Positions 43,401 through 51,997 of a stretch of DNA of 64,000 bases are shown here, one piece after another. The stretch comes from Desertivirga arenae (GTDB lineage: Bacteria > Bacteroidota > Bacteroidia > Sphingobacteriales > Sphingobacteriaceae): NCBI RefSeq assembly GCF_017355785.1, contig NZ_JAFEWE010000006.1, positions 248,001-312,000 on the forward strand. The letters run 5' to 3'. How positions within the stretch are numbered: position 1 is the stretch's first letter; each line of letters starts with the position of its first letter. The notes beneath the pieces were generated by a model. That model was not told where the DNA came from. It made no database searches and worked only from the letters and a program-made list of their open reading frames with translations. The position numbers were made by a program, and so were the translations under genes.

Positions 43401-44960
43401 AATAAAATCAAAATATCTATAGCCCTGCGTTAGCGTTAACAGATCGAGGGCTTCAGCTGCTTTGGGTTCATTTTTTTTGAAATAGAACTGAGGTTCTTCA
43501 ATTTTGCCTTCCAGTTCCGAGCTGAGTAATAGCCAGGAGAAAATATGATCCTGTTTATCATCCGCGTAAGACCATAACTTATCGTCAACTACTGCAAGGG
43601 AAAAATTAGAGGGAACCGGCTTTCCGCTTTGATCTTTACTGGTGATCATCAACTCTACTTTCTCGCGGGGTTTGTAACGGGTCTTGTCGGTAGCAATACT
43701 CACCGTTAATTTCTTATGCTTGTTCAGAAACACAATTCGCTCCGCCAGTGGAATACCGGTAGAAGAAAAAAGGGTAAATTGAGTAATACCAACCGGAAAA
43801 ATGTTCTCATTTACCTCCAGCTCATTCCGTCCCTCTTTCAGGTTCAGCTGTTTCGTATAATAGTTAATCTCCTTACTCTTTCCGGTAAGCACTATTTTGG
43901 TCGTTGAAGTACTGTTTATGCTTACTACTACCTTTCCCTCTTGCCTATTAAGCTGAAGTGCTACGCCTTCATCCATAACTTTTGGCAGAGGATACCGGGT
44001 TTTATTTCCGCTGGCTGAGAGAATCAAAGCCTTATAAACCATGCCCGACTTAGGTGCTATTTCAACTTTACCCATTCCAAACTTATAACTTTCAAAATGG
44101 GCGACCGTATTTCCCTCACCATCTTCAATTATTCCCTTTACATCTACCGGCTTTCCAAATTCATTGATTGCTTTAAAGGCCAGCCTTGATTTTACACCAG
44201 CAACAAAAGTTCCGCCCTCCGGCATAAATTGAAGGTCGATCTTATCCAGCGTGATCGGAATACTACGTGAAATAGATTCGACGAAAGCGTCGTGACTGAG
44301 CGTAACGGTCAATAGGCCATCAGTAGTTGCCAGGTCTTTCGGCAGATCAAAGCTGATACTTGCTTTACCAGTCGCATCTGTTTTCAAAGCCTGCGCTTCA
44401 CCTGTTTTCCCGCCGATAGACACTTTGAAATGTCCATTCAGGTTCGCCAGAGGTTTGTCGGCTAATGTTCTTGCTGAGAAATCGGCTTTTACCCTGCTTC
44501 CTGGGCCATATCCCTTCTCCGGAAAATCCAATTTCATCAACAATCTTGGAGAGATCACTTTTTGCACGTTGAACTCCTTGCTGAAGAACTTCGAGTCGTT
44601 CTCGTTCCTCATCCAGGAGGTATAGGCTTTCAGTTTATATACTCCACCTACTGCATTTTCCTGGATAGCGAAAGCACCTTCTGCATATCCGTTTTCAATC
44701 TTATAGCTTTGCTTTTCAACAACAGTACCCGATGGGCCAACAATTTCAACATAAGCTATTTTGCTTGGTGCAACTGGCTTTTGATCCTTGCCGTCTACCA
44801 GGTATAATTTATAGAACAACACCTCGCCCTGCTTGAAGAACACGTGGTTAGTGTGGATATAGATCTTTTCCTTTTGATATTGAGATACGTTTTGCGCTTT
44901 TGCATTCAATGCAGCAGCAATCATGGAAATAAAGAATATAAAGAGAGATAATGTTTTCAT
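40458..44960 (-). CDS. Alpha-2-macroglobulin-like protein carrying an inserted SusC-type plug domain
   Basis: A 1500-residue exported protein (signal peptide [23 protein letters not shown]). The N-terminal 600 residues are macroglobulin-like beta domains ([38 protein letters not shown]). At about residues 655-785 there is a complete TonB-receptor plug: [75 protein letters not shown]. The A2M core follows, with the thioester motif GCFEQ (C1045, Q1048) and an alpha-helical thioester domain. Bacterial A2M proteins trap proteases. The plug has no barrel of its own, whereas the gene 5 bases upstream encodes a barrel without a plug, so the two probably assemble into one outer-membrane complex. Confidence 0.9.
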   Translation of the reverse strand: [1500 protein letters not shown]

Positions 44961-44965
44961 GTGGT

Positions 44966-47509
44966 TTAGAATTGAAGGGATACGTTTACACCGAAGTTTT
45001 TTGTAGAGGGAAGGTTAAAGAAATCCAGCCCTTGTCCATTTGCCTGATCGTACATCAACTGATCAGGATCAACACCTTGATAAGCTGTCCAGATAATGAT
45101 GTTCTTTGCATAGGCGGTAAATAGAACTCTCTGCGCTAATTTCTTTATAGGAAGCGTGTAGGTGACCGATACATTCCTCAGCCTCAGGGCATCTGCTTTT
45201 TCAATATAATCGCTTGCCACACCTCCTGCTCCATACCTCAGGAATTTAGACTGCTCCAAGGGGCGGGCGAGGTCGTAGAAACTCACCGGCTTCGTATTCA
45301 CATTTCCGTCGGCAGTAAGGCCTTCAAACACATAATTGGAAATTGTCCTTTCTTCTGCTGAGCTTTTACTTCGTCCGTAGTAATCAAGGAAAGCTTTTGT
45401 GCCGTTCCAAACATCACCTCCTTTCTTATATTCCCAGTCCAGGTTCAGGTCCCACTGCTTCAAATTAAGGTTTTGTGAGAGCTTAAGGGTAAAGTCGGGT
45501 ATTGGGTTACCTATTTCCGAAGTCGATGTATTGGCAATGGGAAAACCTTCATTATCTATAACAAGATTTCCCTTGGTGTCTCTCAGGTAGGTTGTTCCGA
45601 CCAGTACACCTAAGGGTTTGCCTTCTACCAGGGCTTTATTAACTGTTGAGAATCCGGCAACAGGAGCATAGTTATAACCATTAGCAACTTTGGTCACCTT
45701 ATTGGTCCATTTGTAGAAAGATAAAGTTTGACTAAGCCTGAATCTGTTGGACCAAGGTGTACGATGGGTGAATTCAACTTCTCCTCCATCAGAACGTATC
45801 TCGGCCAGATTTTTAAGCACGATCTCTCCCCTCTCCACTGTGGGAAGCACCTCATCTTTAGACTTTCTGGTGAAGAAAGAAGCTGTAAACTGGAAAAGGT
45901 GACTATCAAACAGTTCAATCCTGGATGTGAATTCAAAATTCTTCACTGGTTTAACTTGATAAAATCCTGAGGCTTCTTTGAAGGGCAGGAATAAAAATGA
46001 ACTCTCAGGCCTAAGTGAGGTTGACTCATACCAGGAATAAGATGTTGAAGGAGACACCTCCGTATAAAACCTATTATAGGTAGCTGCTATTTTGAGTGGC
46101 AACCTGCGGTTATTAAAAAGGTTCTCAAACCGGATAAACCCGTCAACTTTAGGAAGGAAATAAGCGCCATTTGTAAAAGTGGAAGAGCGATAGGTTTTAT
46201 TTCCCAGGTTTAAAGCTCCGTCTATATTCTGACCATCGTAATTGGTCTCGTATAATCCTACAAATTCGTCAACCTTACGTTTATACTGATAATTTCTGAC
46301 AAGAGGCTTATAATCAATTTCCGTTTGCAGATCCGCTCTGGTATAGGCAAGCTTAGCAGTCGACTTATACTTCGGGTTATTGTATTTAATTACCAATTCC
46401 GCAAAACCATCCAGGGTAAACCGCCTGTCGTCTTTCTCCCTTTTCAGATGGAAGCCCGTCTCATAAAAAGCCGAGCCGGATTTTAGTGATTCATCAGAAT
46501 TGAGAGCTAGTCCTTCCAGAGTAGTACCAGCTCCCAGAGTAAACCTGCCTGTTTTAAATCTTGCAGACAGGTTACCTGTCTGCTGAAAATTACGAGAATA
46601 GTGCCCGTTATTGTGCAATAGATAAAAGGGGTTATCACTTCTACCCGAATAGGTACGTTGAACCCCGTCCCCCTGCTCATCGCCATAGCTGTTATTAAAG
46701 CTTACAGGTGTTAGCAGACTATTCTGGTACACCCTATTCAAGAAACCTCCCCGGTTATCATTGCTGAAGCGGGTTCTATAGGCCGAGTAAGCTCCGATAA
46801 AATTAAATTTCCAAACTGCGGCATCAAAGTTGGCAGAAACGTTTTCGGAGGAATTCGAGTTAGCTCGCATGATCATCCCTTCCCTGCCTGTTCCCGCCTT
46901 CAGTTGAAGATTCCATTTTTTAGTATAGCCCAACCCTTGTGATAACCTAAAGGAAAGTGCCTGATTCTGCAGCAAGCCATTTCGGAGAATTCCGTTATCA
47001 AAAGCCTGAGCTGATAAGCCATTGCCCGATCCTGCAGGAACCAGCCGACCGTTAGGATCATAAGCATTGTGACTACCGTCGTATTCCAGTTCAGTAATCG
47101 CAGGTCCAAAGCTGAAAGTCTCCCCAGTCTCTGGTCCCCGGAATTCTGTTTTTCCTTGAAAAGTATTGTTCCTTCCCTGTGCATACATGGATTGTGTAGC
47201 CGGAGAATTATTGGGCGAGCTAAAGGCAAAGGCAGAACTAAAGACTCCTCCAAACTCGATGTATTCTGTGGTTACCGGCTCAATCGTTAACTGCTTATTT
47301 TTAAACCTAAGGCCAGATACCGGTTGTCTATACCAGTAAGTTTGCTTTAGTCGACCTGTCTTTATAGAATCAGTCTTTATCGCAATACTTTTATTTAAAG
47401 AATCGCTCCTAATTAAAGATAAATAGTCCTCTGATATAACAGGTTTTACGGGCTCCTGTGCAAAAAGACCTTTTGTGGTTAGTAGTAAAAGGAATAGATA
47501 TTTATTCAT
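44966..47509 (-). CDS. TonB-receptor-like outer-membrane beta-barrel lacking a plug domain
   Basis: An 847-residue outer-membrane protein with signal peptide MNKYLFLLLLTTKGLFAQ. Nearly all of it from residue 85 on has the alternating pattern and aromatic turns of a SusC-type barrel, including NKTYRSSTFTNGAYFLPKVDG, the C-terminal block ADALRLRNVSVTYTLP and the terminal NFGVNVSLQF. The carboxypeptidase-like domain and the plug motifs (VVVGYG, GVILITTK) seen in the two complete SusC proteins of this window are absent; only about 80 unassigned residues precede the barrel. The next gene, 5 bases away, supplies a plug fused to an alpha-2-macroglobulin. This gene heads a three-gene operon. Confidence 0.85.
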   Translation of the reverse strand: MNKYLFLLLLTTKGLFAQEPVKPVISEDYLSLIRSDSLNKSIAIKTDSIKTGRLKQTYWYRQPVSGLRFKNKQLTIEPVTTEYIEFGGVFSSAFAFSSPNNSPATQSMYAQGRNNTFQGKTEFRGPETGETFSFGPAITELEYDGSHNAYDPNGRLVPAGSGNGLSAQAFDNGILRNGLLQNQALSFRLSQGLGYTKKWNLQLKAGTGREGMIMRANSNSSENVSANFDAAVWKFNFIGAYSAYRTRFSNDNRGGFLNRVYQNSLLTPVSFNNSYGDEQGDGVQRTYSGRSDNPFYLLHNNGHYSRNFQQTGNLSARFKTGRFTLGAGTTLEGLALNSDESLKSGSAFYETGFHLKREKDDRRFTLDGFAELVIKYNNPKYKSTAKLAYTRADLQTEIDYKPLVRNYQYKRKVDEFVGLYETNYDGQNIDGALNLGNKTYRSSTFTNGAYFLPKVDGFIRFENLFNNRRLPLKIAATYNRFYTEVSPSTSYSWYESTSLRPESSFLFLPFKEASGFYQVKPVKNFEFTSRIELFDSHLFQFTASFFTRKSKDEVLPTVERGEIVLKNLAEIRSDGGEVEFTHRTPWSNRFRLSQTLSFYKWTNKVTKVANGYNYAPVAGFSTVNKALVEGKPLGVLVGTTYLRDTKGNLVIDNEGFPIANTSTSEIGNPIPDFTLKLSQNLNLKQWDLNLDWEYKKGGDVWNGTKAFLDYYGRSKSSAEERTISNYVFEGLTADGNVNTKPVSFYDLARPLEQSKFLRYGAGGVASDYIEKADALRLRNVSVTYTLPIKKLAQRVLFTAYAKNIIIWTAYQGVDPDQLMYDQANGQGLDFFNLPSTKNFGVNVSLQF

Positions 47510-47884
47510 ACGGTGAATAAGGGTTTTGGCAAGGCATCGACCATCGCTGCTGCGAGTTACCAGATGCTGAATCTACAAAATTCCATAAAGTATTTTCAGA
47601 ATTGTGTGAAAGGACTAGTTAGGCAATCCAACAACCTTCAAAAAAAGGAAAATCTTTTACTAAAAGCTTCCGTTTTTAGCAATAGTCGCCCGGAAACGCT
47701 TAGATTTTTTTATAAAATGAACGCTTTAGTAATTCTCAAACACCTCACTATGAGCAACTTTAAAAAAATACAATTTAGATTTATTGTAGATCCGGGTAAA
47801 ATCAAGCGGTATCACTTCACATTGTCTATACCTTAGCAAATACTGCGGGATAATTCCAAATCTATTATCCCTGTTAAAAAAATT
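47510..47884. other. 375-base divergent intergenic region without a credible gene
   Basis: This gap separates the divergent barrel gene and the GH31 gene. It is AT-rich, and a 107-codon open frame within it has no recognisable domain, no homology-like motifs and overlaps the expected promoters, so it is not called. The only clear structure is the inverted repeat at 47847-47871, listed separately. No consensus -33/-7 promoter pair was found on either strand. Confidence 0.6.
47847..47871. promoter_or_regulatory. Inverted repeat just upstream of the GH31 start
   Basis: GGGATAAT (47847-47854) and ATTATCCC (47864-47871) are perfect 8-bp inverted arms with a 9-base spacer, ending 13 bases before the GH31 start codon. 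The position suits an operator or an RNA hairpin that covers the ribosome-binding region. There is no gene for a dedicated regulator adjacent. Confidence 0.4.
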
Positions 47885-50050
47885 ATGAACTTAAATAGAC
47901 TAACCTTTTTTACAGCACTGCTGTTATCCTCTACTGTTTTTGCCAAGGAAGTACCTGTTCAGAAAGTAGCCCTGGTCGGTGACCGGATAGTGGAATTTAT
48001 CCCCGCCGGATTTGATAAAAGTAAAACACCTTCCCTCATCCTAAAGGCAGAACCTATTTCTAAAGGAACTGTCCCTCGCAATTGGAGATTGCGGCCCAGC
48101 TTTAGCCTTACCGACGATAAAGCAGAGGCGGTTCTTAACCTCCCTGCTGGGGTAAGTCTTTATGGCGGAGGTGAAGTTACAGGTCCCCTCCTGAGGAATG
48201 GGAAGACGATTAAATTATGGAATACAGATACAGGCGCCTATGGCGTCGAAGAGGGTAAAAGGTTATATCAAAGCCATCCTTGGGTGATGGGGGTAAGACA
48301 AGATGGTACCGCTTTCGGGATCATTTTCGACAGCAGCTGGAAAGCCGAATTGCAAACGGAATCGAACCAGATCAGGTACAAATCTGAAGGTGCATTGTTC
48401 CGTACCTATATCATCGACCGTGAATCTCCACAAGCTGTTCTGAAAGGACTGGCAGAATTAACAGGGACTATTGAAATGCCTCCCTTATGGTCATTGGGTT
48501 ACCACCAATGCCGTTTCTCTTACGGCTCAGAACAAAAAGTCAGAGAAATTGCCACAACCTTCCGCGACAAGAAGATCCCATGCGATGTGATCTGGATGGA
48601 TATTGATTATATGGACGGGTACCGAGTATTTACTTTTCACCCTAAAAACTTCCCGAATCCTACAGCCTTGAATGATGAGCTGCATCAGAAAGGTTTTCGC
48701 GCTGTTTATATGATCGACCCGGGAGTAAAACAAGATAAGGATTACAACATTTATAAATCCGGCTCGGCTAATAACGTTTGGGTAAGGAACAATGATGGAA
48801 CGGACTATATTGGCAAAGTATGGCCAGGAGATTGTACCTTCCCTGACTTTACCAATCCTCAGGCCCGCAACTGGTGGTCTGGGCTATATAAAGACTTCCT
48901 GGCAACTGGCATAGACGGTGTGTGGAACGATATGAACGAGCCGGCCATTAATGATAATCATCTTCCTGATGGCCAAAGAACAGGCACTATGCCAACTACC
49001 ATTATGCATAAAGGCGGAGGAGATCTGCCTGCCGGGCCCCATCTTCTATATCATAACGCCTACGGTCGCCTGATGGTCGAAGCAAGCCGCAAGGGGATTA
49101 TGGATGCAAATCCCAACAAACGTCCCTTCCTTTTAACCCGTGCTAACCTTCTGGGCGGACAACGATACGCCGCTACCTGGACGGGCGATAACATGGCCAG
49201 CTGGGACCATTTGAAATTATCAGTGCCCATGTCAATCACTTTAGGACTCTCAGGGCAACCTTTTAACGGGCCAGATATTGGTGGATTTCTGGAAAACACT
49301 TCAGGAGAACTTTGGGCTAACTGGTTAGGATTTGGAGCCTTGATGCCATTCGCAAGAGGGCATGCTTGTGCAGGCACTAACGATAAAGAGCCATGGGCTT
49401 ATGGAGAAGCCATTGAAAAAACTTCCCGTATAGCTTTAGAGCGTCGTTACCGCCTCCTTCCTTACCTCTATACCCAATTCTATAACGCAGCAAAAACCGG
49501 ATTACCTGTAATGGCTCCGGTATTCTTCGCCAATCCGGCTGATATGCGATTACGAAAAGAAGAACAAGCTTTCTTATTGGGAGAAGACCTTTTAGTGATC
49601 CCTGCTTTTGCGAAAGATCCGGAACTTCCTTCAGGCATCTGGGAAGAGCTGAGTATCGTGGAGGGCGACATGAGCGATAAGTACCAGGCGAAACTAAAAA
49701 TTAAAGGAGGTTCGATCATACCTGCAGGAAAAATCATTCAGAATACTACTGAGAAATCTTTTGATCCTCTTACCCTGATTGTTTGCCCTGATAAAATGGG
49801 TACGGCCACGGGTCAGTTATATTTAGATGCAGGAGAGGGATGGGGTTTCAAAAAAGGCGATTACTCATTGTTAAGCTTTACAGCTAAAAAGACCGGAAAT
49901 AGCCTAAATATCAAACTTGCCTCTAAAAAGGGAAGCCGGAACCCGGAAACAGAAATACAAAAGATCAATGCAGAAGTACTAATTAATGGAAAGGTTTACA
50001 AAGGTAGCGGTAGTTTGAAAAGTGGGATCCAGGTTGCTTTAGTGAATTAA
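47885..50050 (+). CDS. Secreted glycoside hydrolase family 31 alpha-glucosidase
   Basis: A 721-residue exported alpha-glucosidase (signal peptide MNLNRLTFFTALLLSSTVFA). A beta-sandwich N-domain (about 40-190) leads into the catalytic barrel, with the GH31 markers PPLWSLGYHQCRFSY, VIWMDIDYMDGYRVFTFHP, the nucleophile in GVWNDMNEPA (D349) and the acid/base in TWTGDNMASW (D435), then GADIGGF-like GPDIGGF and RRYRLLPYLYTQF. These are canonical for retaining alpha-glucosidases of family 31. A strong terminator follows. It is a single-gene unit beside two other glycan loci and probably trims alpha-gluco-oligosaccharides in the periplasm. Confidence 0.94.
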   Translation: MNLNRLTFFTALLLSSTVFAKEVPVQKVALVGDRIVEFIPAGFDKSKTPSLILKAEPISKGTVPRNWRLRPSFSLTDDKAEAVLNLPAGVSLYGGGEVTGPLLRNGKTIKLWNTDTGAYGVEEGKRLYQSHPWVMGVRQDGTAFGIIFDSSWKAELQTESNQIRYKSEGALFRTYIIDRESPQAVLKGLAELTGTIEMPPLWSLGYHQCRFSYGSEQKVREIATTFRDKKIPCDVIWMDIDYMDGYRVFTFHPKNFPNPTALNDELHQKGFRAVYMIDPGVKQDKDYNIYKSGSANNVWVRNNDGTDYIGKVWPGDCTFPDFTNPQARNWWSGLYKDFLATGIDGVWNDMNEPAINDNHLPDGQRTGTMPTTIMHKGGGDLPAGPHLLYHNAYGRLMVEASRKGIMDANPNKRPFLLTRANLLGGQRYAATWTGDNMASWDHLKLSVPMSITLGLSGQPFNGPDIGGFLENTSGELWANWLGFGALMPFARGHACAGTNDKEPWAYGEAIEKTSRIALERRYRLLPYLYTQFYNAAKTGLPVMAPVFFANPADMRLRKEEQAFLLGEDLLVIPAFAKDPELPSGIWEELSIVEGDMSDKYQAKLKIKGGSIIPAGKIIQNTTEKSFDPLTLIVCPDKMGTATGQLYLDAGEGWGFKKGDYSLLSFTAKKTGNSLNIKLASKKGSRNPETEIQKINAEVLINGKVYKGSGSLKSGIQVALVN

Positions 50051-50083
50051 GATCACTTCACTCCTACCAGCAAGATGGCAGTC

Positions 50084-50118
50084 GAGGCAGAACTTCTTTG
50101 ATAAATAAGTTCTGCCTC
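50084..50118 (+). terminator. Intrinsic terminator after the GH31 gene
   Basis: A perfect 12-bp inverted repeat (GAGGCAGAACTT at 50084-50095 and AAGTTCTGCCTC at 50107-50118) with an 11-base loop, followed directly by TTTT. It lies 34 bases after the GH31 stop codon. Confidence 0.9.
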
Positions 50119-50225
50119 TTTTAATGTCAAGGCTTCCCGATCGGGCCCAGATGAGCATTCACCATCTCTTAAGCTATTTCTGGTTCAGCGTTTTTCGGGA
50201 ATTGTACTGACAGACACAGATTCGT

Positions 50226-50255
50226 TTTGTAAGCTCAGACTGAATTTTAACTTTG
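50226..50255 (+). promoter_or_regulatory. Consensus Bacteroidota promoter of the DUF6377 gene
   Basis: TTTG (50226-50229) and TAACTTTG (50248-50255) are 18 bases apart, matching the TTTG / TAnnTTTG consensus with the same spacing as the retron RNA promoter. The start codon lies 47 bases downstream. Confidence 0.65.
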
Positions 50256-50302
50256 AACAAGAATTAATACTCCGGGATTTGAGGAGCTTCAAGGTGTTAA
50301 CT

Positions 50303-51916
50303 ATGTTCTATCGCAAACTTATCTTCACGCTATTCCTTCTGCTTTTAGCGGCAGCTGGTAATAGTGTTTTTTGTTCATCAAGTAAAGACAGTTTACTCCG
50401 TGTCCTGGAATCCGAGTTGAAGAATAAAAGCTACGATAGGCAGAAGGAGACTAAGCTAAATAGGATCAAAGCTTCCCTGGCTCACTCTGCCAGTCATAGC
50501 TATGAACGAAAGTACCACTTATATAACCTCATCTTTGAAGAGTATTTACCCTATCAATTCGATTCGTCTTATGTGTATTTGAAGAAAATGATCGAGGCAA
50601 GTGAGGAAGATCACGACAGCTTCAGGATACAGGAGAGTCAACTCAAACTCCTTCATATCCTTACCACCGCAGGTCTTTTCACAGAAGCTCGGGAGCTCCT
50701 AACCTCCCTATCAGAAGAGAAGATCCTCCCAGAGCTCAAAGGTACGTACTACGATCATAAAGCTCGCTTTTTCGAGAACCTGGCCAACTACATTAACGAT
50801 GGCTTTTATGCAGCGAAATATCGCAAAGAATCTGAGCTGAACTTCAGGAAGATGTCAAAAGCATCTCCTCCTAATACCTTTGAGCGAGTTCTGAACCAGG
50901 CAGAATTTGGATATGACAAGGCCAAAAGCAAGAAGCCTGCCGCCGATTTTTATTTGCAGTATATCACGCACAGCGGTCTAACGAAACATGGTATCGCCAT
51001 GGCTGCCATGCGGTTGAGCCACCACTATTCTGGTGACGATAAAATAGCTTTGCTAAGCCTTTCTGCTATTAATGATATAAAAGCATCTACAAAACATACC
51101 CAGGCCATCCTGCGATTAGGAGAAGAATTGTATAAAGCAGGAGATCTGAAAATGGCTTATGAATGTATCAACAAAGCTGTTTCTGATGCTGCTTTTTACA
51201 ATGCCCGCAGCCATAAAATAGACATCCAGAATATTCTGCCGATGATAGCCGGTAAGACGATTATGGAAACGGAACGGCAGCGCGACAAGTCGATCATTTA
51301 CTCTTTAATTTTTGCCATAATCGGACTTATTGCAGTGGCTATCATCATCATAGTCTACCTTCAGTTAAAAAAGATAAAAGAGAACGAGCGACTGATACAG
51401 AAACAGAATCAACAGCTTGCTGCAATCAATTCCAGCTTGATGGAACATACACGGATCAATGAGGAGTATATCGGCTTTTTCTTCAAGAAATCATTCTCAT
51501 ACATCAGTTTGCTGGAGAAACTAAAACGCACTGTGGAACGGAAGATCAAGATGAAGAAATTCGAGGATGCTCTGGAAAGCATTTCCTCCCTTCAGATCAA
51601 TCGCGAGCGGGAAGAACTCTATAATACGCTCGACCAGATCTTCCTTAAATTACTACCTGATTTTATCCCTGCATTCAACAAATTACTAAAGCCAGAGGAC
51701 CAGATATGGCCACAAAAAGAGGAGTCGCTGAACCCCGTCCTGAGAATATTTGCACTGATACGCCTTGGCATCAAAGACGATGAAACCATTGCCGGCATAT
51801 TAGACTATTCCATCAGTACCATCTATACCTATAAGATGCGTATAAAAGCTAAATCGATTATAAAAGGGGAAGAATTTGATAAAAGAATTATGGATATAAA
51901 ATTTATTGATCATTAA
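50303..51916 (+). CDS. DUF6377-type membrane-spanning transcriptional regulator with TPR-like sensor
   Basis: A 537-residue protein. The ATG at 50303 is used because it begins a signal peptide (MFYRKLIFTLFLLLLAAAG); the TTG at 50279 is rejected. Residues 30-330 are helical repeats of TPR type in the periplasm. A transmembrane helix lies at about 340-362 (IIYSLIFAIIGLIAVAIIIIVYL). It is followed by a coiled coil and a cytoplasmic LuxR-like helix-turn-helix at the end (DETIAGILDYSISTIYTYKMRIKAKS). This is the layout of the Bacteroidota DUF6377 proteins, thought to be regulators of adjacent SusC/SusD loci. It is followed by an ECF sigma gene 81 bases later. Confidence 0.82.
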   Translation: MFYRKLIFTLFLLLLAAAGNSVFCSSSKDSLLRVLESELKNKSYDRQKETKLNRIKASLAHSASHSYERKYHLYNLIFEEYLPYQFDSSYVYLKKMIEASEEDHDSFRIQESQLKLLHILTTAGLFTEARELLTSLSEEKILPELKGTYYDHKARFFENLANYINDGFYAAKYRKESELNFRKMSKASPPNTFERVLNQAEFGYDKAKSKKPAADFYLQYITHSGLTKHGIAMAAMRLSHHYSGDDKIALLSLSAINDIKASTKHTQAILRLGEELYKAGDLKMAYECINKAVSDAAFYNARSHKIDIQNILPMIAGKTIMETERQRDKSIIYSLIFAIIGLIAVAIIIIVYLQLKKIKENERLIQKQNQQLAAINSSLMEHTRINEEYIGFFFKKSFSYISLLEKLKRTVERKIKMKKFEDALESISSLQINREREELYNTLDQIFLKLLPDFIPAFNKLLKPEDQIWPQKEESLNPVLRIFALIRLGIKDDETIAGILDYSISTIYTYKMRIKAKSIIKGEEFDKRIMDIKFIDH

Positions 51917-51997
51917 TCACCAATAAAAGAGAATTATTGTCATTGTTTTTATTCTATATTAGCGTTACTAACCAATACTAAAGACGATTCTAAATTT

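Noticed and set aside
47513-47836. 107-codon open frame in the barrel/GH31 gap
   Set aside because: No recognisable domain, ordinary intergenic AT-rich composition, and it would occupy the divergent promoter region.
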